Shown piece after piece: positions 19,497-28,091 of a stretch of DNA of 35,805 nucleotides. The notes beneath the pieces are model-generated. The model ran no database searches. It saw only the letters and a list, made by a program, of their open reading frames with translations, and was not told where the DNA came from. Position 1 is the stretch's first letter. Each line of letters opens with the position of its first letter. The translations under genes were made by a program, and so were the position numbers. This DNA comes from a virus: positions 1-35,805 of the IMG/VR virus record IMGVR_UViG_3300022856_000015; one strand, 5' to 3'.

Positions 19497-21278
19497 ATGA
19501 ATGTATTTGATTATATAAAACTAGAAGAAACAACTTGGGCAACAGAGCAAGTTCCTTTGACTAACTCTAAGGAATGGAACATGAAAGACCACATCGAAAG
19601 ATGTATGAATGTTTCTAACGGTTGGTTTCATAAAGGAAAGAATGACGGGATGCGACCATACAATGATATTGTTACACCAATTATTGACGTAGCTTTTCGT
19701 TTAGAAGGATTTGATGTTAAAGACATTGTGCCTTTTGTTGATGACATAGAAGAAAATTACAAATCATTTTTAATTAAAAAGTTTCACCCACAATGGGCTA
19801 GAACTAACGAGCTAGATACGTTTATTGATGAGGTAGTAGAAAGCTCAGTTATTTATGACCTTGTATTGATTAAGAATCTAAACCAATCAAGACCAGAAGT
19901 AGTTAAACTACAAGACATTGCATTTTGTGACCAGACAGATATTCTTTCAGGAGCATTATGTATCAAACATCAGTACACAATCCCACAACTATTAAGCTAT
20001 AAAGGTAAATGGAACGATGATAAGATTGACGAATCTATTACAATGGCTCAAGCAAGCAAGAGTATTTCAACAGCAACTGATAGAAAGGTAAAAACACCAT
20101 CTAAATATATAGAAGTTTATGAACTTAGGGGTTCTTTTAAAGAAACATGGCTAGATGAAGACGGAGACGAAAATGTTTACACACCACAACTACATATTGT
20201 TACTTATTACACATCAGAAGATGGCTCAAAGAATGGTATTGAACTATTTAAAGGTAAAGACAAAGAAATATCAGCTAACTTCAAAGCATTGAAGATTGAC
20301 CAAGTTCGTTCACACGGTAGAGCTTGTGGAAAATCTATTGTAGAAAGACTATTTGAACCACAAGTATGGAATAATTACTCAGGAATCAAGATTAAAGGTA
20401 TGCTTGACAGTGCTGTAAATCTATTGCAGACTGATAGTGAAGAATATGGAAACAAAAAGATTTCAGACCTTAAAGAAATGAGAATCCTTAAACATGAGCC
20501 GGGAAGACCTATTTCAAGAGTAGACATGAACCTACAAAATGTTACAGAGCTAACTAACTACCAAACACAACAAGAAAACAACGCTAGGATGCTTGGTTCA
20601 GCTTCTGACGGAGCATTAGGTAGAAACCCAGTATCAGGAACACCATTTGCATTACAAGACCTAGTAGTACAACAAGGAGAAGGAATACATGAATACCGTA
20701 GAGGTAAGATTGCTACTTTCTTTGCAGATGTTTTGTATCGAGATTGGATATTAAGTTATCTAGTTAAAGATATGAATAAAGGTGTTAAATTCTCAGAAGA
20801 TTTATCTCTTGATGAGTTAGAAGAAATTGCAACAGCTATTTCAGACAATTTAGTTAATACTAGATTAAAAGAAGGAATGCTTGAAGGTAGAACTTACACA
20901 CCAGAAGACAAGGATGCTTTAGCTAGAGTTATTAAAGAAAACTTAATGAAGGGTGGTAACAAAAGATTTATGGAAGTGGTTAAAGATGAGCTTAAAGATA
21001 TTCCAGTTAAAGTGTTTGTAAACATTGCAGGTAAACAAAGAAACATGGCACAGAACGCTGATAAGATTTCTAAGTTACTAAGTAATATCTTGGCAAATCC
21101 ACAAGCCTTTGCAACTATTCCAGGACTAGCTAAAAGTTATAACGAATTGCTAGAAGAATCAGGAATGAGTGCAATAGATTTTGCACAAATCACAAGAGGA
21201 GTTCAGCAAACACCAGAAGCACCTGCTGCTAAAATAAAGACACCAGTATCAGAACAAGAATTAAAAACTAAACAATAA
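19497..21278 (+). CDS. Portal protein
   Basis: A 593-residue protein in the portal position (after TerL, before scaffold and capsid). It has the acidic/amphipathic N-terminal region, a central beta-rich segment, and long C-terminal helices (FFADVLYRDWILSYLV and following) that form the crown. It forms the dodecameric DNA channel at the capsid vertex. Assignment rests on size, order and general composition more than on one motif. Confidence 0.8.
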   Translation: MNVFDYIKLEETTWATEQVPLTNSKEWNMKDHIERCMNVSNGWFHKGKNDGMRPYNDIVTPIIDVAFRLEGFDVKDIVPFVDDIEENYKSFLIKKFHPQWARTNELDTFIDEVVESSVIYDLVLIKNLNQSRPEVVKLQDIAFCDQTDILSGALCIKHQYTIPQLLSYKGKWNDDKIDESITMAQASKSISTATDRKVKTPSKYIEVYELRGSFKETWLDEDGDENVYTPQLHIVTYYTSEDGSKNGIELFKGKDKEISANFKALKIDQVRSHGRACGKSIVERLFEPQVWNNYSGIKIKGMLDSAVNLLQTDSEEYGNKKISDLKEMRILKHEPGRPISRVDMNLQNVTELTNYQTQQENNARMLGSASDGALGRNPVSGTPFALQDLVVQQGEGIHEYRRGKIATFFADVLYRDWILSYLVKDMNKGVKFSEDLSLDELEEIATAISDNLVNTRLKEGMLEGRTYTPEDKDALARVIKENLMKGGNKRFMEVVKDELKDIPVKVFVNIAGKQRNMAQNADKISKLLSNILANPQAFATIPGLAKSYNELLEESGMSAIDFAQITRGVQQTPEAPAAKIKTPVSEQELKTKQ

Positions 21279-21280
21279 TT

Positions 21281-21610
21281 ATGGAAAATTTAAACGACCT
21301 AGAAGTAGCAAAGATTGAAGCATTTTGTAAAGATGAAGCAATGTTTGAAGCAGTTAAAAAAATCTTATTCGCAATCCTATATTCAGATGGTGTAGTTAAT
21401 AAAGATGAAAAGCTTAACCAAAGAAACGGAGCTTTCTCACTTATTGCTAATGCTTACTCAGAAAACAAGAATATTACTAATGACGAATTAGGAGAACAAC
21501 TAAGAGCTAAATTTGAAGGAGTGCATACAATCTTAAACGGTTTTGACCAACTAAAAACTATCAAAAAAGAGGAAGTTGTGATTGAAGATTTAATAAACGA
21601 GGCAGAGTAG
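21281..21610 (+). CDS. Hypothetical protein (109 aa)
   Basis: MENLNDLEVAKIEAFCKDEA, helical and acidic, 2 nt after the portal gene. It could be a portal-associated or scaffold-helper protein. No family is recognised. Confidence 0.6.
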   Translation: MENLNDLEVAKIEAFCKDEAMFEAVKKILFAILYSDGVVNKDEKLNQRNGAFSLIANAYSENKNITNDELGEQLRAKFEGVHTILNGFDQLKTIKKEEVVIEDLINEAE

Positions 21611-21615
21611 TAGTG

Positions 21616-21624
21616 TGGTATAAT
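21616..21624 (+). promoter_or_regulatory. TGGTATAAT promoter
   Basis: TATAAT at 21619 and ATG 21633, 8 nt later. Confidence 0.62.
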
Positions 21625-21632
21625 ATAAACAT

Positions 21633-22265
21633 ATGAATAAATATAAAAACTTAACGGCAACATCGCAAGTAAAAGCAATAACAGGAGTATTAAAGGGGAT
21701 GTATGTAAATTCTACATCAACAGGAACTATTGAGTTCAATGATGGATTTACTGCAACTGAGGCAGGAATTAAAGCCACAGGAACATTCACAGTAGCGGCA
21801 GCAATCGTAGACGACGACACAGTATCTATTGGAGGACAAACTTATACATTTAAGACAACTCTAACAGCATCAACAACAGCAAACGAAGTTCTCATTGGTG
21901 TATCAGATGCAACAGCATTAGACAATATTAAGAGTGCTATCAATAAATCAGCAGGTGGAGGAACTACTTATGGTTCTGAAACAGTAGCTAACGCTTTTGT
22001 AGCAGGAACTACAAATACGGATACTACTCAAGTGGTAGAAGCATTAGCAGTGGGAACTTCATACAATGAAGTCGCAACATTGTCAAGTGATGCAGCTAAC
22101 CTATGGGGAGACCCCACACTTACAGGTGGACTTAATGTATCACCACTAATTAATAACACAATAACACCAGCTATCGGTTATCATGATTTAGGAGATGTAT
22201 CGTTTTCAAATGGGTTACTTGCAACTATTGCAAACACATTAGACGTTACAATACACTACGAATAG
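21633..22265 (+). CDS. Putative virion protein with a repeated-type phage beta domain (210 aa)
   Basis: Residues about 60-175 (DDTVSIGGQTYTFKTTLTAS, ANEVLIGVSDATALDNIKSAIN, GGGTTYG, WGDPTLTGG) match a beta domain found in many phage structural proteins, often surface or fibre proteins. The N terminus (LTATSQVKAITGVLKGMYV) is a different short domain. Located between portal and scaffold, it is probably a head or decoration protein. Confidence 0.65.
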   Translation: MNKYKNLTATSQVKAITGVLKGMYVNSTSTGTIEFNDGFTATEAGIKATGTFTVAAAIVDDDTVSIGGQTYTFKTTLTASTTANEVLIGVSDATALDNIKSAINKSAGGGTTYGSETVANAFVAGTTNTDTTQVVEALAVGTSYNEVATLSSDAANLWGDPTLTGGLNVSPLINNTITPAIGYHDLGDVSFSNGLLATIANTLDVTIHYE

Positions 22266-22344
22266 TAGTTTGGTTATATTTCACCCATAAAAAATACTTA
22301 TAACATGTGTATCATTCCACACTGAATGACCTTAAAACATATAT

Positions 22345-22890
22345 ATGAACGAAGAAAACGAAGAATTAAACGAAGATGTAGAAGAAGATATTGACATTGA
22401 ACTTGACGAAGAAGAAGTTGAGGATAAAGCCGAAATCAAAAAACCTACAGAAACGTTAGAAGCAAGACGCTCAAGACTAACTAGACAATTAGAGCAAACT
22501 AACAAAAAGTTAGGCGTAACGGAAGAAAAAGAAGTAAAACAAGAATCAAATAACTTAGGAGAATCTGCATACTTAATTGCTAATGGCATTAAAGAATCAG
22601 ATGAAAAAGATTTAGCTAGGAAACTATCTAAAGAGACAGGAAAAGACTTAGAAGCACTTTTGGACAGCACTTACTTTCAATTAGAACTTAAAACTTTAAG
22701 AGAAACTAAAACAACTGAACAAGCTAATCCAGAAGGTAGTAAACGCTCAAATAATTCAACATCAGATTCAGTAGAATATTGGATAGCAAAAGGAGAATTA
22801 CCACCAGCATCAGAACAGCAATTAAGACGTGACGTAGTAAACGCACGAATTAAAAAAGATGATTCATCAGGAACTTTCTACAACTCTTAA
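22345..22890 (+). CDS. Scaffolding protein candidate
   Basis: A highly acidic N terminus (more than half Asp/Glu in residues 1-35) leads into coiled-coil helices (LEARRSRLTRQLEQTNKKLG) and a basic C terminus (EQQLRRDVVNARIKK). This is the classic scaffold layout, and it lies just before the capsid gene. Scaffolds guide capsid assembly and leave before maturation. The start has only a weak -10 (TATAAC) about 45 nt upstream. Confidence 0.7.
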   Translation: MNEENEELNEDVEEDIDIELDEEEVEDKAEIKKPTETLEARRSRLTRQLEQTNKKLGVTEEKEVKQESNNLGESAYLIANGIKESDEKDLARKLSKETGKDLEALLDSTYFQLELKTLRETKTTEQANPEGSKRSNNSTSDSVEYWIAKGELPPASEQQLRRDVVNARIKKDDSSGTFYNS

Positions 22891-22936
22891 GTTAAATTAA
22901 TAAATTAACTAAAGATGACGCCGAAGCTCATTCACA

Positions 22937-22951
22937 ATTAAATATGCTATA
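22937..22951 (+). repeat. Left arm of an inverted repeat flanking the HNH gene
   Basis: AATTAAATATGCTAT here is the exact reverse complement of ATAGCATATTTAATT at 23538-23552. The pair brackets the HNH gene, and the left arm contains part of that gene's TGCTATAAT promoter. Confidence 0.85.
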
Positions 22952-22953
22952 AT
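22945..22953 (+). promoter_or_regulatory. Promoter for HNH gene
   Basis: TGCTATAAT (hexamer at 22948) lies 9 nt before ATG 22963, inside the left arm of the inverted repeat. Confidence 0.6.
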
Positions 22954-22962
22954 GTGGTTAAT

Positions 22963-23541
22963 ATGCCATCAGGAGTTTACCAAAGAACAGAAAAGCACAA
23001 ACTCATAAACAAGGGTAGAACCCATACCAACAGAAAGAAATATTTTAAAGGGAGAAAAGTTACTATCAAAACTTGTGAGTATTGTAAAAAAGATTATGAA
23101 GCAAACTATAAGAATGCTAAAAAATCTAAATTTTGTTCACTATCTTGTTCTGCTAAAAGTAGACCAGAGTTTGTTTATTCTAATCTAGGAAAAACAACAT
23201 CAGAAAAACAAAAACAATCTGCTCGTTCAAGAGTGGGTACAAAACACCCCAGATGGATTAAAAATAGAACTGCCCAGTTAGAAAAGCAAAGGCTAAGGGG
23301 TGGTGGCGAGTGGAAGGATTGGAGAAAAACTATCTTTGAAAGAGATGATTTTACTTGTCAGGAATGTAGAACCATTGGAGGTCGCTTGGAACCTCATCAT
23401 ATTGTTCCATTAAGAAATGATATGAATATAAAGTTTGACATTAATAATGGAATAACTTTGTGTAGAAAATGCCATATGAAAACTTTTTATAAGGAACATT
23501 TATTTGAAGAAAAATACAAAAAGATATTAACCCCAATATAG
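22963..23541 (+). CDS. HNH homing-type endonuclease, inserted before the capsid gene
   Basis: MPSGVYQRTEKHKLINKGRT, a CxxC...CxxxC zinc region (CEYCKKDYE..FCSLSC), a GKTTSEKQKQSARSR segment like NUMOD DNA-binding modules, and an HNH core (FERDDFTCQECRTIGG..EPHHIVPLRND..NNGITLCRKCH). It is a free-standing homing endonuclease candidate. It splits scaffold from capsid, and a perfect 15-bp inverted repeat brackets it. The start at 22963 is preferred to GTG 22954, which lies just after the -10. Confidence 0.85.
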   Translation: MPSGVYQRTEKHKLINKGRTHTNRKKYFKGRKVTIKTCEYCKKDYEANYKNAKKSKFCSLSCSAKSRPEFVYSNLGKTTSEKQKQSARSRVGTKHPRWIKNRTAQLEKQRLRGGGEWKDWRKTIFERDDFTCQECRTIGGRLEPHHIVPLRNDMNIKFDINNGITLCRKCHMKTFYKEHLFEEKYKKILTPI

Positions 23542-23552
23542 CATATTTAATT
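23538..23552 (+). repeat. Right arm of the inverted repeat flanking the HNH gene
   Basis: ATAGCATATTTAATT, reverse complement of 22937-22951. On the minus strand it reads TGCTATATT, a possible antisense promoter toward the HNH gene. It ends 6 bp before the capsid gene's -10. Confidence 0.85.
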
Positions 23553-23558
23553 TGAAGA

Positions 23559-23564
23559 TATAAA
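23559..23564 (+). promoter_or_regulatory. Candidate promoter -10 for major capsid gene
   Basis: TATAAA at 23559 lies 6 nt before ATA 23571, the same spacing as TATAAT to ATG elsewhere. No -35 is evident. Confidence 0.45.
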
Positions 23565-23570
23565 GCAGTC

Positions 23571-24431
23571 ATACTAAACAATATTTCAATCGTACCATCA
23601 GAAGAGTTTGAAACAAAATTACAAGAACGTCTATCTGCACCAGCAGTGTGGAAAGAGGTTTGTAAAGTTTCTTACACAGACACAGGAGTCCTACACAATC
23701 CTTATCTAACAGATTCAACAATAGGAACAGGAACTAGAGGAACAGGTTACACATCTACAGCATCAGCTACAACAGATGATACAGTAACAATCAACACTTA
23801 CAAATATTCAGCACAACATATTGATGAAGCTGACTTAGCTCAAAAGTCATTCAGCGACTTCATGGAAATTGCTGACAATATGGGAACAATGTTGAACGAA
23901 ACTATGGAAACTGCAATGCTTGCAGGACACGCTTCATGGACAAACTTCGACAACGCTTCAATTGGAGGTGCAGCAGGAAACATTACAGTAGCGACTTCAA
24001 ACATCGATGACATCGTTGTAGAAATCAAAACTGCAATCAGAACAGCAGGAGGAGGAGAAATGGCTGACCGAAACGGAATCTTCATCCAATGGAGAGAAGC
24101 TGATTTCGCTAAAGTTGAAAGACTAGCAGCATCACAAGGTTTCAACACAGCAGATAACGTTCTAAACAACGGAATCAAACAAGGTTTCTCATACCTTGGT
24201 GTAGAACATTATTCAACATCAAAGAACGTGTCAGGTCACGTATTTGCTGGAGTAAAGAAAGCATTTCACGTTGGAATTGTTAAATCAACTTACGGAAAAA
24301 TGAAACAAATTGTTAACCCAGTTGTTTCATCAGCTCAAATTTCAGGACTAGGACTAGAATCAAGAATTGATTACAAATTCAACGCTTGGACTAAAATGGC
24401 ACCAATTTTGTATGATGTGCTAGTAGCGTAA
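23571..24431 (+). CDS. Major capsid protein, apparent ATA start
   Basis: Residues about 30-286 have the look of a phage major capsid protein: WKEVCKVSYTDTGVLHNPYL, a conserved TGTRGTGYTS loop, EADLAQKSF then MEIADNMG, and a C-terminal domain ending ILYDVLVA. It follows the scaffold gene. The frame is open from 23556, and the upstream segment LNNISIVPSEEFETKLQERL is a convincing N-arm, but no ATG, GTG or TTG precedes GTG 23646. ATA 23571 gives MLNNISIVPSEEF and lies 6 nt after TATAAA, as in leaderless genes here. Start at GTG 23646 would remove 25 residues. Fold family not certain. Confidence 0.82.
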   Translation: MLNNISIVPSEEFETKLQERLSAPAVWKEVCKVSYTDTGVLHNPYLTDSTIGTGTRGTGYTSTASATTDDTVTINTYKYSAQHIDEADLAQKSFSDFMEIADNMGTMLNETMETAMLAGHASWTNFDNASIGGAAGNITVATSNIDDIVVEIKTAIRTAGGGEMADRNGIFIQWREADFAKVERLAASQGFNTADNVLNNGIKQGFSYLGVEHYSTSKNVSGHVFAGVKKAFHVGIVKSTYGKMKQIVNPVVSSAQISGLGLESRIDYKFNAWTKMAPILYDVLVA

Positions 24432-24472
24432 TTTACTTTAAAGGTAATATTATTAACTAACATAAAAACATT

Positions 24473-24883
24473 ATGGCACTATCAAATGGAAAAAATCCTA
24501 CATTCGATACAGTTAAAATAGAAGCACAAACACTTGTACCAAATTCAAGTCAACTTGCAACTAACAGTATTAATGCAGGTGTTACATCAGTCAGATTGGA
24601 AGCTAATGCGAACGGAGTTACAGACTTTACAGTTTTACCTTCACTCACATCAGTACCAGTTGGACACGTAGTAACTATCGTAGCAGGTGCAGCTAACTCA
24701 GAAGTTAGAACACCAGAAGATTCAGATGAGGAAATTAACTCAGAGAATAGTGATGGAACAAAAGAATATCTTATTCTAGCTACACAAATCCACAGATTCA
24801 CTAAAATTGATAACACTATCGGTTGGATGGGACAAGGATTTACAGCTATAGGTGCAGTCGCAACAGCAGTTGTGCCTGACTAA
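24473..24883 (+). CDS. Head decoration or minor virion protein (136 aa)
   Basis: MALSNGKNPTFDTVKIEAQT, then beta-rich segments with VGHVVTIVAGAANSEVRTPE. Begins in the ACATTATG context. Small beta-rich proteins right after the capsid gene often decorate heads. Not assigned to a family. Confidence 0.55.
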   Translation: MALSNGKNPTFDTVKIEAQTLVPNSSQLATNSINAGVTSVRLEANANGVTDFTVLPSLTSVPVGHVVTIVAGAANSEVRTPEDSDEEINSENSDGTKEYLILATQIHRFTKIDNTIGWMGQGFTAIGAVATAVVPD

Positions 24884-24937
24884 CTAGCATATTCATTCAG
24901 ACCCTTTATTGGGGTTTGGAGTGAGTATACTAAATAA

Positions 24938-24946
24938 TGGTATAAT
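24938..24946 (+). promoter_or_regulatory. TGGTATAAT promoter
   Basis: TATAAT at 24941 and ATG 24954, 7 nt later. Confidence 0.63.
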
Positions 24947-24953
24947 TAGACAA

Positions 24954-25733
24954 ATGGCAATTCAATTTAACGACATAACAAATTTACGAGGGCTAGTTCA
25001 ACTAGCAGAAGAAGAACTAGGTTACACATCTGGTGCTATTTCAGGTAATGCAACAAGATTAAAGCAATTTACAGCACGAGTAAACAACTCACTTGATACA
25101 TATTTTTCTATTGGAGTTCAGGCTAGCGGGACATGGCAATTAGATAGTAAAAACCACACAGACTACAACATCATTGAAACAGACCTTATAGCACTTCAAA
25201 GAGATTACAATTTTTCAGCAGATGGTAGTGGAAATATGATACTAGATATCTACAAAGTAATGATAAAAGACGAAGCAGGAGTTTATTATGAAATATTCCC
25301 AGTAGACCAAGAAACAGATTCTAACATGCAAGCATTTTGGGATGGTAAGAACACAACAGGACAGCCCATTAGATACGACAAGACAGCAAACGGTATTTTC
25401 TTAGATGTTTTACCTACTTGGAACTGGAGAATTGGAACAGAGGGAGAACAGGGTGTTAAGATTTTTATAAACAGAGAATCAGATTACTTTGTGTCAACAG
25501 ATACAACGAAAACAGCAGGTTATCCATACCATCAAGAATACTTTTATTTAAAGCCTTGTTTAGAAATGGCACGAATAAACAACCTTGACTCTTTTACAAA
25601 ATTAAGAGATGAAGTCTTAAAACTAGAAGGAGATGTAACAACAGGTCGAGTTGGTTCTATTGCTAAAGCATACGGTAATAGAGCAAAAGACGAGCAATCA
25701 GTATTAGAAGCAGTGTCAATAGACAGTAGATAA
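24954..25733 (+). CDS. Putative head-tail adaptor or tail protein (259 aa)
   Basis: The start at 24954 is preferred because it lies 7 nt after TATAAT; an upstream in-frame start would sit in the promoter. It contains an alpha/beta region (DYNIIETDLIALQRDYNFSA) and a C-terminal segment YFYLKPCLEMARINNL. By position, after capsid and decoration genes, it resembles adaptor proteins that join portal to tail in short-tailed phages. No decisive motif. Confidence 0.6.
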   Translation: MAIQFNDITNLRGLVQLAEEELGYTSGAISGNATRLKQFTARVNNSLDTYFSIGVQASGTWQLDSKNHTDYNIIETDLIALQRDYNFSADGSGNMILDIYKVMIKDEAGVYYEIFPVDQETDSNMQAFWDGKNTTGQPIRYDKTANGIFLDVLPTWNWRIGTEGEQGVKIFINRESDYFVSTDTTKTAGYPYHQEYFYLKPCLEMARINNLDSFTKLRDEVLKLEGDVTTGRVGSIAKAYGNRAKDEQSVLEAVSIDSR

Positions 25734-25754
25734 TTAACAACATTAAAAATAAAC

Positions 25755-26222
25755 ATGATTAAAGAAACACTTAAAGGATTAGTAGGAACATATAAGTTCG
25801 AAATAAAAGACGTGAACGGAAATGTTCGTGATACTTTTGAAGTTAAAAACCTAGTAACAACAGTAGGTTTTGCTCAACTGGCATTACTTGCAGGAGACGC
25901 AACAGCAGTTCCCTTTACATATCTTGCAGTAGGAACCTCATCAACAGCAGTAGCTATTTCAGATACAACTCTTAATGCAGAAACTACAACAAATGGATTA
26001 GAAAGAGCAGCAGGAACAGTTTCACGAATAACAACAACAGGAACTAACGATACATACCAAATTACAAAGACTTGGACAGCAACAGGTTCAGTATCAGTTG
26101 AAGAAGTTGGAGTATTCAATGACGCATCAACAGGAACAATGCTTTCACATGCACTAACTGGAACTAAGGCAGTTACAACGGGCGAAACTTTGACGGGAAC
26201 TTATCAATTAGAGGTAGCTTAA
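25755..26222 (+). CDS. Tail or fibre-associated protein (155 aa)
   Basis: The pattern NLVTTVGFAQLALLAGD, YLAVGTSSTAVAISDTTL, then SVEEVGVFNDASTGTMLSH is common in fibre-associated phage proteins, with the GxFN/VFND segment near the C terminus. It is probably a structural protein of the tail tip. Function in detail unknown. Confidence 0.65.
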   Translation: MIKETLKGLVGTYKFEIKDVNGNVRDTFEVKNLVTTVGFAQLALLAGDATAVPFTYLAVGTSSTAVAISDTTLNAETTTNGLERAAGTVSRITTTGTNDTYQITKTWTATGSVSVEEVGVFNDASTGTMLSHALTGTKAVTTGETLTGTYQLEVA

Positions 26223-26233
26223 CCTAAAATAGT

Positions 26234-27577
26234 ATGGCTCATGTCGCAAATTTAACCGTAGACAATACTAAAGTTGCTGCTAATGCAACTGATTTTCCAG
26301 TTTATGTAGATTTATCTGACATGAACGCTACTTTTTGGTCTACGGTAGCTAATGGTGGTGGAGATATTCGTATATTTAAATCAGATGGCACAACAGAACT
26401 AGCAAGAGAAGTTGTTAGTTGTGATACTTCTGGAGAAACTGGTGAACTACATTTTAAATACACAGGAACTTTATCATCATCAGTAGATACAGAAATACAG
26501 ATACATGCAGATGGTTCATCAAGTGATTACGCAGTAGGTGCGACTTATGGAAGGAATAATGTGTGGAGTGGGTATGATGGTGTATGGCATACTAATGAAA
26601 GTTCAGGTACGAGATACAGTGCGACAGGTTCAAATAACTTCACAGATAATAACACTGTAACGAGTGCAACAGGAAAAGTTGGAACTTCTGCTAGTTTTGC
26701 TTCTGCGAATGAGGAATATTTATCAGGTGTTTTTGCAGATTTAAACGCCTATGGCACAGGCTCATTCTCTATTTCAATGTGGATAAATCTTATAGATGTT
26801 ACTTCGGTAAGTCTATTTAGAAACTGGTACACTACTAACCAAACTCCGAATAATGTTCAATATAATACTGGAGTTGTTTCTGGTCAATTAAATCATTTTA
26901 TTTACCAACAAAATAAAACTGCTCCAGAATCTACCTCACTAGATGGGTCTTCAACAATATCTACTAATACTTGGTACAATGTAGTACTTGTCAGAGAATC
27001 AAATGTATCAAAGTTTTACTTAAATGCGAGCATTGACGGAACATCTGCTTCTAATAATATAAATGTAACAAAATCGGGCAACACAACAACCATTGGTGGG
27101 GCATTACCAGAAGATATATCGTACACAAACGGTAAAATAGATGAAGTAAAAATCATAGGTTCTGCACTCTCTGCCGATTGGATAACAACAGAATACAACA
27201 ACCAAAACTCTCCTAGCACTTTTTATACAGCGACAGCACCAGGCATTACATTCTCTATCACAGACACACTTTCTCTTTCAGAAACATCAACAAATCTAAG
27301 AGGTCTTATTACAACTACATCAGAATCACTATCTGTATCAGAAACAATATCAGCTCTTAAAGGTATTTCATTTACTATCTTAGACACTCTTGGTTTAGTT
27401 GAAACATTTACATCAACAAGAACCAGACTATTTAACATCGCAGAAAGTCTAGGGTTAATAGAAATAAAAGCATACGTTCAAAAAAAATGGAGCAATATAT
27501 CTAAATCAACGGTAGCAACAGTAACTAACGGTGTAAAGACTGCCGTATCTGTAATAACTAATACACCTAAGTCTTAA
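26234..27577 (+). CDS. DUF2341/LamG-type structural protein with C-terminal repeats
   Basis: Residues about 1-110 (DFPVYVDLSDMNATFWSTVAN, DIRIFKSDGTTELAREV) match DUF2341; residues about 110-330 are a LamG/concanavalin-like jelly roll (YDGVWHTNES, FSISMWINLI, GKIDEVKIIGSALSADWI). The last about 110 residues carry degenerate repeats (DTLSLSETSTNL, TTSESLSVSETISAL, DTLGLVETF). Jelly rolls usually bind glycans, so it may contact the host surface. The DUF2341-LamG pair is frequent in CPR bacteria, which hints at host exchange (inference). A TGTGGATAA at 26778 here is coincidental. Confidence 0.75.
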   Translation: MAHVANLTVDNTKVAANATDFPVYVDLSDMNATFWSTVANGGGDIRIFKSDGTTELAREVVSCDTSGETGELHFKYTGTLSSSVDTEIQIHADGSSSDYAVGATYGRNNVWSGYDGVWHTNESSGTRYSATGSNNFTDNNTVTSATGKVGTSASFASANEEYLSGVFADLNAYGTGSFSISMWINLIDVTSVSLFRNWYTTNQTPNNVQYNTGVVSGQLNHFIYQQNKTAPESTSLDGSSTISTNTWYNVVLVRESNVSKFYLNASIDGTSASNNINVTKSGNTTTIGGALPEDISYTNGKIDEVKIIGSALSADWITTEYNNQNSPSTFYTATAPGITFSITDTLSLSETSTNLRGLITTTSESLSVSETISALKGISFTILDTLGLVETFTSTRTRLFNIAESLGLIEIKAYVQKKWSNISKSTVATVTNGVKTAVSVITNTPKS

Positions 27578-27586
27578 TGGTATAAT
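27578..27586 (+). promoter_or_regulatory. TGGTATAAT promoter
   Basis: TATAAT at 27581 and ATG 27593, 6 nt later. Confidence 0.65.
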
Positions 27587-27592
27587 ATATAT

Positions 27593-28090
27593 ATGCAACC
27601 AGAAGACTCCAACACAAAAATAGATAATTTAGAAAGACAAATAGAAGCATTAACTAAAAAGGTTGACGATTTTTCCAATCCGACTACAATGCCAGAACAA
27701 TTCTTAAAAACTCTTTCAGATAAAGGTTTTGTTAGGTTTAAAACTGGATTAACAACTTACACAAATCCGTCAGGTCTTGAATTTAAAAGTTATATAGCGG
27801 AGTTTTTAAATACAGAAGGTTTGATTGGTTATACTCCAAAACCATACTTATTGAAATTTACAGCAGCAACTTCTGATGTTTGTACTTCTCCTAATCACCA
27901 AATGATAGACGACTTGGGAGTGTTTGTGGTTTCAACAGGTGTGTTCCCAGCACCTCTTGGAAACAACGCTCAGTATTTTATTATAGATGCAACGGCAAAC
28001 ACGTTTAAATTAGCTTTATCACAAGGAGGTACAGCGGTAGACATTACTTCAACAGGAGGAGGTGACAATTATGTTTTAATTACAGGATAA
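27593..28090 (+). CDS. Putative virion protein with N-terminal coiled coil (165 aa)
   Basis: A short coiled coil (IDNLERQIEALTKKVDDF) precedes a beta domain, residues about 95-160 (FTAATSDVCTSPNHQMIDDL, YFIIDATANTFKLALSQGGT, GGGDNYVLI). That small beta module recurs in many phage structural proteins and resembles a segment of the 701-aa neighbour. Function probably structural. Confidence 0.6.
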   Translation: MQPEDSNTKIDNLERQIEALTKKVDDFSNPTTMPEQFLKTLSDKGFVRFKTGLTTYTNPSGLEFKSYIAEFLNTEGLIGYTPKPYLLKFTAATSDVCTSPNHQMIDDLGVFVVSTGVFPAPLGNNAQYFIIDATANTFKLALSQGGTAVDITSTGGGDNYVLITG

Positions 28091-28091
28091 T

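Noticed and set aside
22891-23571. Group I intron in the capsid gene
   Set aside because: An HNH gene sits before the capsid frame and an AAGATATA-like segment occurs at 23555, but no clear P, Q, R and S core elements or splice-site pairing can be drawn, and the exon before the HNH gene is not a convincing capsid start.
26778-26786. Further DnaA-box-like TGTGGATAA
   Set aside because: It lies inside the LamG-type coding region (SMWINL) with no -10 or gene start 36 bp downstream.
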